Assembly (NCBI GenBank): GCA_943356515.1 | Contig: CALRFM010000075.1 | Span: 1-5,554, forward strand | Length of the DNA stretch: 5,554 bases | Reading direction: 5' to 3' | DNA from: Patescibacteria group bacterium | Lineage (GTDB): Bacteria; Patescibacteriota; Microgenomatia; UBA1406; GWC2-37-13 | Shown here: piece after piece, positions 1 to 4,809 of the stretch | How positions within the stretch are numbered: position 1 is the stretch's first letter | Layout of the letters: each line of letters opens with the position of its first letter | The notes under the pieces: model-generated | What the model was told of the DNA's origin: nothing | What the model saw: the letters and a program-made list of their open reading frames with translations, nothing else | Database searches by the model: none | Program-made: the position numbers and the translations under genes

Positions 1-2
1 AA

Positions 3-848
3 AAAGAACTATCAAAAAATATTCAGCCTCATAATAAGCGCAAGCAGGTGTTAGAAAAACATCTTTTGAGTATGAATGTAAGTGATCGAGTATCTTACGA
101 GGTGCTCGAGGATATGTATGGTTCTGCTGCAAAGAGGGATGATATCGATGCCATTGTGGTTACGAGCGATTCTGAGCCCAATGCCAACAAATTAAATGAG
201 AAACGAATTGAGCATAATCTCCCTCAGTTGCATATGATTTATGTGCCGTTACTCAGGGGAAAAGACGGCAAAACGATAAGTTCAACGCGTATACGTCGCG
301 GTGCAATAAGTAGAAACGGTGAAGTATATATGGATAACTTCACCAGTTCAGATAAACGCACTGTTCCCCAAGATATACGCAAACAGCTTCAATTCCCTAT
401 GGGCGATGTGATGCAAACTAAGCAACTCATACAGTTACTTAATGATAAGGGTCCGACCCTTATTGTCGCGGTAGGTGATATTGTAACCAAGACATTGCAA
501 GAGGCCGGCAGGCCAGCAGATATCGAAATTATAGACTATCGCACAAGACGATCAGATATTACTGATGGTAATAAACATTGCAACTTTGACGCCACAAATC
601 CTGCGGGAACGATAACAAAAGAAGCAGTAATCCTTGTTGAGTCTGCAATAATTCAAGCACAAAAAATGCATGAACCGAAGCGAGTTGTTATACAAGGTGA
701 GGAAGATTTACTTGCCCTTCCAGCTATACTCCTAGCTCCACTCGGCAGTGTGGTAATATACGGACAATTTGATGTAGGAATTGTTTTGGTGGAAGTACAT
801 GAAGAGATGAAGAAAAGAGTTGTAGAAATCATGAGTAGTTTCTACTAA
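3..848 (+). CDS. Fused phosphopantetheine adenylyltransferase / GTP-dependent dephospho-CoA kinase (DUF359), 5'-truncated by window edge
   Basis: This gene probably catalyses the last two steps of CoA synthesis: adenylyl transfer to 4'-phosphopantetheine, then GTP-dependent phosphorylation of dephospho-CoA. The frame is open from nt 3, and residues coded before the first GTG (nt 48) continue the nucleotidyltransferase fold, so the true start and the N-terminal (T/H)xGH motif lie left of the window. Visible in the first domain are the segment around DAIVVTSDSEPNANKLNEKR and the signature ISSTRIRRG (nt 276-302), which binds the nucleotide in cytidylyltransferase-like enzymes. The second domain matches DUF359: AVGDIVTKTL (nt 468-497), IIDYRTRR (nt 528-551), NPAG (nt 597-608), GEEDLLALPAILLAP (nt 696-740) and YGQFDVGIV (nt 759-785). 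DUF359 is the archaeal GTP-dependent dephospho-CoA kinase family characterised in Thermococcus kodakarensis. Family assignment is firm; bifunctionality is inferred from the fusion. The TAA stop is followed by a weak hairpin. Confidence 0.9.
   Translation, partial: KELSKNIQPHNKRKQVLEKHLLSMNVSDRVSYEVLEDMYGSAAKRDDIDAIVVTSDSEPNANKLNEKRIEHNLPQLHMIYVPLLRGKDGKTISSTRIRRGAISRNGEVYMDNFTSSDKRTVPQDIRKQLQFPMGDVMQTKQLIQLLNDKGPTLIVAVGDIVTKTLQEAGRPADIEIIDYRTRRSDITDGNKHCNFDATNPAGTITKEAVILVESAIIQAQKMHEPKRVVIQGEEDLLALPAILLAPLGSVVIYGQFDVGIVLVEVHEEMKKRVVEIMSSFY
445..463. repeat. 19-nt perfect palindrome inside the CoA gene
   Basis: ATAAGGGTC and GACCCTTAT flank a single C, giving a 9-bp inverted repeat. It encodes part of the linker just before the DUF359 VGD motif (peptide DKGPTLI). 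It may be chance or a small palindromic insertion; no second copy is visible in the window. Confidence 0.45.
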
Positions 849-863
849 CATAAATGACTAATA

Positions 864-884
864 ATATACCCCCTCCCGGTATAT
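864..884. terminator. Small hairpin after the CoA gene, possible weak terminator
   Basis: ATATACC (864-870) and GGTATAT (878-884) form a 7-bp inverted repeat around the loop CCCTCCC. It lies 15 nt after the stop codon. The stem is AT-rich and no T-run follows, so a role as an intrinsic terminator is uncertain; it may only be an mRNA 3'-end hairpin or a repeat remnant. Confidence 0.35.
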
Positions 885-890
885 AAACCT

Positions 891-931
891 GTCATTCTGA
901 GTAGGAGTGATAACGACGACCGAAGAATCCA
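891..931. repeat. Dispersed GTCATTC...GAATCCA-type repeat, intergenic copy
   Basis: The 41-bp stretch begins GTCATTCTGAG and ends CGAAGAATCCA, with ATTCT (894-898) complementary to AGAAT (924-928). Its ends match those of the hairpin repeat at 3931-3960 (GTCATTC ... GAATCCA), so the two look like members of one broad repeat class. From general knowledge, elements with these ends are common between genes in many bacterial genomes, including candidate-phylum ones; I could not check this. It ends 7 nt before the tyrosyl-tRNA synthetase -10 box and so occupies the position of the -35 region. Confidence 0.65.
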
Positions 932-938
932 TGTGTTG

Positions 939-944
939 TATACT
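939..944 (+). promoter_or_regulatory. -10 box TATACT of tyrosyl-tRNA synthetase
   Basis: TATACT differs from the TATAAT consensus at one position and lies only 6 nt before the ATG at 951. A transcript from it would start at or next to the ATG, giving a leaderless mRNA; no Shine-Dalgarno sequence is seen. No convincing -35 box is visible, because that region is occupied by the dispersed repeat. The identical hexamer at a similar distance before the transketolase start supports the call. Confidence 0.5.
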
Positions 945-950
945 ATCTTC

Positions 951-2099
951 ATGACAATCAACGAGCGCATGGACCTCATAAACCAAGTTGGCGAAGAAAT
1001 CATTACTCAAGATGACCTTAAGGCGCTTCTTTCTTTAGATGAACAACTAATAGCCTACGACGGATTTGAACCTTCTGGCCAAATCCACATTGCTCAAGGA
1101 ATTCTAAAGGCTATCAATGTGAATAAGATGACCAAAGCAGGTATCAAATTCAAAATGTTTGTTGCCGACTGGCATGCATATGCAAACAACAAGATGGGTG
1201 GTGATTTGGAAAAAATCAAAACCGTTGGAAAATACTTTATTGAAGTTTGGAAGGCATGCGGTATGGATCTGTCAAACGTAGAGTTTGTCTGGGCATCGGA
1301 TTTGGTCAAAGACCCTGATTACTGGAAACTCGTTCTTCAAGTTGGAAAATCAAACGCCCTCAAGCGTTTTGTCCGCACCGCAGAGATGATGGGGCGTGAA
1401 GAATCACTCGAAAAACTGACCGGCGCTCATATCATCTACTCTTGTATGCAGGTTGCTGATATTTTTACCCTTGGGGCGAAAATAACTCAACTTGGTATGG
1501 ATCAACGTAAGGTCAATATGCTTGCCCGCGAAGTGGGACCTCAGCTAGGCTACTGGAAGCCTGTGGTGGTCAGTCATCATATGCTACAGGGATTGACGCC
1601 CCCAATACAAGATCTCCCTTATGAAGGCGATAGGCACGTTGGACGTGTGAGTACCCCCGAGTACTCGGGGGGGAGGGATGTTGCAGGTGATAAAATCAGT
1701 CGCGTCATAGCAATAAAAATGTCAAAGTCCAATCCAGATTCTGCGATCTTTATGACCGATACCAAAGAAGATATCAAACGAAAAATCGGAAAAGCGTGGG
1801 CGCCAGAAGGAGTGGTGAAGGAAAACCCTATTTTGGAATATTGTAAATATATTATTTTTGAATCCTTCGACGAGCTCAGGATTTCACGGCCGGATAAATT
1901 TGGCGGCACAGCAACCTATAAATCGTACAATGAGTTGGAACAAGCATATGCGTCCTATGCGCTGCACCCGATGGACTTGAAATCGTCTGTGATAGATATT
2001 CTCGATGCGTTACTCCAACCAGTAAGAAAGCATTTTGAAGAAAATGAAGAGGCAAAAAAACTTCTTGAGCAAGTCAAGACCTATCAAGTCACACGATAA
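951..2099 (+). CDS. tyrS: Tyrosyl-tRNA synthetase, archaeal/eukaryotic type, with in-frame repeat insertion
   Basis: This class I aminoacyl-tRNA synthetase charges tRNA-Tyr in the cytoplasm. The 382 residues from ATG 951 resemble the archaeal and plant-cytosolic branch more than the usual bacterial TyrS. Motifs are YDGFEPSG (Tyr36, substrate pocket), the HIGH-type HIAQ (46-49), ADWHAYANNKMGG (72-84), IYSCMQVAD with Tyr163, Gln167 and Asp170 of the tyrosine site, GMDQRK (182-187), KMSKS (256-260), and a C-terminal FGG...LHPMDLK segment typical of the archaeal enzyme. No bacterial S4-type C-terminal domain is present. Residues 221-244, just before the KMSKS loop, are encoded by a 73-bp repeat also found in transketolase; relatives I recall have a much shorter loop here. 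A GTG at 933 would add six residues, but it lies upstream of the -10 box, so ATG 951 is preferred. A strong hairpin follows the stop. Confidence 0.95.
   Translation: MTINERMDLINQVGEEIITQDDLKALLSLDEQLIAYDGFEPSGQIHIAQGILKAINVNKMTKAGIKFKMFVADWHAYANNKMGGDLEKIKTVGKYFIEVWKACGMDLSNVEFVWASDLVKDPDYWKLVLQVGKSNALKRFVRTAEMMGREESLEKLTGAHIIYSCMQVADIFTLGAKITQLGMDQRKVNMLAREVGPQLGYWKPVVVSHHMLQGLTPPIQDLPYEGDRHVGRVSTPEYSGGRDVAGDKISRVIAIKMSKSNPDSAIFMTDTKEDIKRKIGKAWAPEGVVKENPILEYCKYIIFESFDELRISRPDKFGGTATYKSYNELEQAYASYALHPMDLKSSVIDILDALLQPVRKHFEENEEAKKLLEQVKTYQVTR
1610..1682 (+). repeat. In-frame palindromic element, copy 1 (73 bp, in tyrS)
   Basis: Nt 1610-1656 are identical to 3063-3109 (47 bp), and the 3' end GGGGAGGGATGTT (1670-1682) is identical to 3114-3126. 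Between these lies a variable arm. The element contains three potential hairpins: CCTT-ATG-AAGG (1617-1627), CACGT-TGG-ACGTG (1635-1647) and the perfect 18-nt palindrome CCCCCGAGTACTCGGGGG (1654-1671). The ends are partly inverted (TCCCT 1615-1619 versus AGGGA 1674-1678). It encodes DLPYEGDRHVGRVST, then PEYSG, then GRDV, residues 221-244 of the synthetase. No open frame for a transposase exists in it, so it would have to be mobilised in trans if it is mobile. Confidence 0.88.
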
Positions 2100-2105
2100 C
2101 ATCTC

Positions 2106-2134
2106 ATAGTAAAAGGGATAATCCCTTTTACTAT
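2106..2134. terminator. Strong hairpin between tyrS and transketolase, probable bidirectional terminator
   Basis: ATAGTAAAAGGGA (2106-2118) and TCCCTTTTACTAT (2122-2134) form a perfect 13-bp stem with a TAA loop, 7 nt after the tyrS stop. Its core reads AAAAGGG-ATAAT-CCCTTTT, a small GC stem with an A-run before it and a T-run after it, as in a compact intrinsic terminator readable on both strands. The T-run is also part of the longer stem, so a palindromic repeat is an alternative. Confidence 0.65.
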
Positions 2135-2145
2135 AGACAGTCTAT
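2133..2145. promoter_or_regulatory. 13-nt palindrome upstream of the transketolase promoter, possible operator
   Basis: ATAGAC and GTCTAT flank a central A, giving a perfect 6-bp inverted repeat that ends 15 nt before the -10 box and shares its first two bases with the preceding hairpin. This is where a regulator could bind near a -35 region. No regulator is identified. Confidence 0.3.
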
Positions 2146-2157
2146 TTTCTAACTTTA

Positions 2158-2166
2158 TGCTATACT
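2158..2166 (+). promoter_or_regulatory. Extended -10 promoter (TGnTATACT) of transketolase
   Basis: TG at 2158-2159, one base, then TATACT at 2161-2166 make an extended -10 element. The ATG follows after 9 nt, so transcription would begin one to a few bases before the start codon. No Shine-Dalgarno sequence is present, which suggests leaderless translation. A TAGACA hexamer at 2134-2139 is too far away (21 bp) to be a normal -35 box. Confidence 0.6.
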
Positions 2167-2175
2167 AATTTTCAT

Positions 2176-4077
2176 ATGAAAACTGACCTCAAAACACTCA
2201 CCAAACTCATCCGTCACGATATATTACAGATGACCACAGCGGCTGGTTCTGGTCATCCCACCACCTCACTTTCTGCAGTAGAGCTTATGACAGCAATCTG
2301 GTTTGATGATCATTTTACGTATGACGAAAAAGATCCTACATATATATTTAACGACCGTATGATATTCTCTAAGGGTCACGCCTCTCCCCTGCTCTACGCT
2401 CTGTATCATGCGGCTGGTTGGGTAGAATACGATGAGCTATTAACGCTTCGTAAATTTGATTCCCGTTTTGAAGGTCACCCAACCACCGACCTGCCTTGGG
2501 TAGATGTAGCTACTGGTTCCCTTGGTCAAGGCTTATCAGTAGGACTTGGTATGGCACTGGGGATAAAATTACAATGTAGCCGTCATTCTGACATAAGAGA
2601 ACCTATGGTATACGTGCTCATGGGAGATTCGGAATTTTCTGAAGGACAAGTATATGAAGCCCTGCAACTTGCATCGCACTACAAACTCAATAATTTGGTG
2701 GGGATCCTTGATGTCAATAGACTTGGTCAGCGAGGTGAAACCATGCTCGGATGGGATCTTAAAACATACGAAGATCGTATCAAGTCATTTGGCTGGAATA
2801 CCATTGTGATTGAACATGGAAACGATCTGGAAGAAGTCCAAAAAGCATTTCATGATCTATCCGCTATTCGCTATCCGCTATCCGCTGATATACCCACCAT
2901 GATCATAGCCAAAACCAAAAAAGGTGCGGGGATATCGGCAGTAGAAGATAAAGAAGGCTGGCATGGAAAAGCATTGCCAAAAGATATGTTGGAAGATGCC
3001 TTAAAAGAGCTTGGCGAAGTAGATATTGAAGCACGAGGAGAGGTGGCAAAGCCAGAGAAGATAGATCTCCCTTATGAAGGCGATAGGCACGTTGGACGTG
3101 TGAGTACCCAAATGGGGAGGGATGTTCCAACTTTTGATACACCAACCGCTACCAGGGAAGCTTACGGGGCTGCACTCAAACTGATAGCAACAGATGAGCG
3201 GATCGTGGTACTTGATGCTGAAACGTCAAATTCAACCTATGCTGAAACCATGAAAGAAGTGGCACCCGACAGATTCTTTGAGATGTTTATTGCTGAACAA
3301 AACATGGTGTCTGTGGCTCTTGGCATGAGTAAGATTGGCCTCATTCCTTTTGCTTCAAGCTTTGCTGCATTTTTAAGCAGAGCATATGACCAAATTCGCA
3401 TGTGCCAATATGCTGATCCCAACGTAACCATTGTGGGCTCACACGCCGGCGTATCAATTGGAGTTGACGGCGCATCGCAGATGGCTCTTGAAGATATTGC
3501 CATGATGCGTGCGATCCTCCACAGCACAATCCTTTATCCATCAGATGGAGTCTCAACTATCAATCTTGTTGACGAAATAAGAAAATATAAAGGTCTTGTC
3601 TATATGCGCCTTACCCGCGAGAAAACTCCAATACTTTACGATCTTGATGAAAAATTCACGATCGGAGGATCCAAGCTGATTAAATCTTCTGAAAAAGATA
3701 CGGCCGTGATCATAGCCGCAGGAATCACACTTCATGAGGCTTTAAAAGCATACACACTCCTTCAAGAGAAAAAAATCAATGTCGCAGTTCTTGACGCATA
3801 TTCTGTAAAGCCGATTGACAAAGAAACAATCTTGAAACAAGCACAAAAAACAGGTCATGTAATCGTCGTCGAAGATCATTACCCTGATGGTGGACTAGGA
3901 GATGCGGTTCTACAAGTATTGACTAACATTGTCATTCCCGACTCCGATCGGGAATCCAGTAAAAATATCAAATTCACTCATCTCGCCGTAAGAAAAACTC
4001 CCCGATCTGGCACACCCGCTGAGCTTTTGAGGTTTGAAGGCATTGATGCCGAGGCTATTGTAAAGATCCTAAGCTAA
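2176..4077 (+). CDS. tkt: Transketolase with several repeat-derived insertions
   Basis: This thiamine-diphosphate enzyme moves two-carbon ketol units between sugar phosphates in the non-oxidative pentose phosphate pathway. All three domains are present in 633 residues: diphosphate-binding domain (about 1-275), pyrimidine-binding domain (about 322-490) and C-terminal domain (about 500-633), unlike the split archaeal form. Motifs include GSGHPTT (His27), SKGH (His68), GSLGQGLS, the ThDP motif GDSEFSEGQ (150-158) with VNRLGQ (180-185), GWHGK (His263), FIAEQN with the cofactor-activating Glu374, SHAGVSIGVDG (422-432) and YPSDG. The sequence resembles mammalian-type transketolase (NRLGQ, IAEQNMVS, SHAGVSIG). 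Four places look repeat-derived: a heptamer array (residues 228-236), the element in the inter-domain linker (297-317), a hairpin repeat (586-595) and possibly HSDIREP (137-143). All avoid the catalytic motifs. It has its own promoter and no Shine-Dalgarno site, and its 3' end overlaps the convergent toxin gene by 9 bp. Confidence 0.95.
   Translation: MKTDLKTLTKLIRHDILQMTTAAGSGHPTTSLSAVELMTAIWFDDHFTYDEKDPTYIFNDRMIFSKGHASPLLYALYHAAGWVEYDELLTLRKFDSRFEGHPTTDLPWVDVATGSLGQGLSVGLGMALGIKLQCSRHSDIREPMVYVLMGDSEFSEGQVYEALQLASHYKLNNLVGILDVNRLGQRGETMLGWDLKTYEDRIKSFGWNTIVIEHGNDLEEVQKAFHDLSAIRYPLSADIPTMIIAKTKKGAGISAVEDKEGWHGKALPKDMLEDALKELGEVDIEARGEVAKPEKIDLPYEGDRHVGRVSTQMGRDVPTFDTPTATREAYGAALKLIATDERIVVLDAETSNSTYAETMKEVAPDRFFEMFIAEQNMVSVALGMSKIGLIPFASSFAAFLSRAYDQIRMCQYADPNVTIVGSHAGVSIGVDGASQMALEDIAMMRAILHSTILYPSDGVSTINLVDEIRKYKGLVYMRLTREKTPILYDLDEKFTIGGSKLIKSSEKDTAVIIAAGITLHEALKAYTLLQEKKINVAVLDAYSVKPIDKETILKQAQKTGHVIVVEDHYPDGGLGDAVLQVLTNIVIPDSDRESSKNIKFTHLAVRKTPRSGTPAELLRFEGIDAEAIVKILS
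2857..2884 (+). repeat. Tandem heptanucleotide array (CTATCCG x4) inside transketolase
   Basis: Four adjacent 7-mers occur: CTATCCG, CTATTCG, CTATCCG, CTATCCG. They encode LSAIRYPLS (residues 228-236) between the first-domain helix and the conserved strand PTMIIAKTKKG. Because 7 is not a multiple of 3, gain or loss of one unit would shift the frame, while a change of three units would keep it. Confidence 0.85.
3063..3126 (+). repeat. In-frame palindromic element, copy 2 (64 bp, in transketolase)
   Basis: Identical to copy 1 over 47 bp (3063-3109) and over the last 13 bp (3114-3126), in the same orientation and reading phase. The variable arm is shorter: CCCA-AA-TGGG (3107-3116) replaces the 18-nt palindrome of copy 1, making the element exactly 9 bp shorter and so frame-neutral. 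It encodes residues 297-317, DLPYEGDRHVGRVST, then QM, then GRDV, in the linker between the two ThDP-binding domains. The other two hairpins (CCTT/AAGG and CACGT/ACGTG) are unchanged. Confidence 0.88.
3931..3960 (+). repeat. GTCATTCCCGA...TCGGGAATCCA hairpin repeat inside transketolase
   Basis: ATTCCCGA (3934-3941) and TCGGGAAT (3948-3955) form an 8-bp stem with loop CTCCGA, flanked by GTC and CCAGT. The 30 nt equal ten codons, VIPDSDRESS (residues 586-595), lying between the helix ending VLTN and the conserved strand FTHLAVRKTPRSG. From general knowledge this is a widespread dispersed bacterial repeat usually found between genes. Here it is translated without breaking the frame. Confidence 0.8.
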
Positions 4078-4809
4078 TGGTACCCTCTCTATTTCATCCT
4101 TCAAAAAGATCAATGTTTCGCGCTTTATAGTTTTTCTCACCGATCGAAATTGATCTGTAGCTAGAAGATAATTAAGATCTTGATCGATGATCTTTTGAGT
4201 TATTTTTGTCTCTATAAATGACCTCAACTTTTCTAGATATACTACTGGTGCCATATTTCTTCTTTCGATAATGACATTGTTCTCATACGTATAGCCATTG
4301 AGAAAAAAATGATGAATATCATACAGGTCTCGACCGGCAAGTTTTTTGTGCTTTTCATATCTATCAACAAGAGCAACAAGTTTATTGGCAAACATCGTCT
4401 CGATAGTTTGACAGTTCAAGTATCTTCCAATTTCTGAGAAAAATTGTGGTTTGTATACATTTGATTTTAACTGTGTGTCAACTATGCTTACTTTTAATGT
4501 ATTTCTGTTGATATTTGGCGCTTTGTATTTGAGAATAAAAAAAAGTTCACCAGGACTTGTCCGATCAATCGTCATGTTTAATTCGCTCATGATTGCGCGA
4601 AATCTTTTTCTCAAAGGTATTTTGTCAACGTTCACTTTCAGGTCAAAATCAAGATCAATCGAAAATCGGTCAAGATATCCAAGCATCGAAGCACAGGTAC
4701 CCCCTTTGAAAAAAATAGACTGAGATAGATCAGGATCACTTCCTATCGCTGACAATACTCGAAACATCATAGCTTTATGCAAGGCATCCTCTCTTTTTGG
4801 CAATATCAT
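4069..4809 (-). CDS. AbiEii-type nucleotidyltransferase toxin (type IV toxin-antitoxin)
   Basis: This 246-residue protein belongs to the AbiEii/AbiGii family of nucleotidyltransferase-like toxins; characterised members in this fold act on nucleotides or tRNA and arrest growth. Visible are FFKGGTCASMLGYLDRFSIDLDFDL (about 33-57), in which GGT (36-38) and the Asp pair (52, 54) form the nucleotidyltransferase signature, a Lys-containing helix ANKLVALVDR (141-150) and GRDLYDIHHFF (159-169). Length is near or slightly below the family's usual size. Its ATG overlaps the antitoxin stop as ATGA, implying translational coupling, and a G-rich stretch (AAGGGGGTGGG, about 10 nt upstream) may serve as ribosome binding site. 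It is convergent with transketolase; its TAG stop lies within the last codons of that gene. The exact target is unknown. At the strand TLKVSIVD, where related proteins often carry another acidic residue, a serine (108) is seen, so activity is not assured. Confidence 0.85.
   Translation of the reverse strand: MILPKREDALHKAMMFRVLSAIGSDPDLSQSIFFKGGTCASMLGYLDRFSIDLDFDLKVNVDKIPLRKRFRAIMSELNMTIDRTSPGELFFILKYKAPNINRNTLKVSIVDTQLKSNVYKPQFFSEIGRYLNCQTIETMFANKLVALVDRYEKHKKLAGRDLYDIHHFFLNGYTYENNVIIERRNMAPVVYLEKLRSFIETKITQKIIDQDLNYLLATDQFRSVRKTIKRETLIFLKDEIERVPLA

Noticed and set aside
48..50. GTG as the start of the CoA-biosynthesis gene
   Set aside because: The frame is open upstream to the window edge and the upstream codons continue the adenylyltransferase domain, so the gene is truncated rather than starting here.
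871..877. CCCTCCC as a reverse-orientation remnant of the 64-73 bp element
   Set aside because: It matches only the GGGAGGG end of the element over 7 bp; too short to be meaningful.
933..950. GTG at 933 as the tyrS start
   Set aside because: It lies before the candidate -10 box and has no ribosome binding site; the six extra residues match no family feature. ATG 951 is better placed.
1619..1909. Antisense open frame across the tyrS repeat insert
   Set aside because: No recognisable protein; it is a shadow of strongly conserved tyrS codons. The same holds for 1094-1309 and, within transketolase, 2903-3145, 3237-3527, 3341-3556 and 3553-3735.
2857..2884. CRISPR-like repeat array
   Set aside because: The units are 7 bp with no spacers and lie inside a conserved gene.
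4451..4723. Plus-strand open frame inside the toxin gene
   Set aside because: The opposite strand carries a clear AbiEii-type protein with conserved motifs; the plus-strand product resembles nothing and lacks a ribosome binding site.
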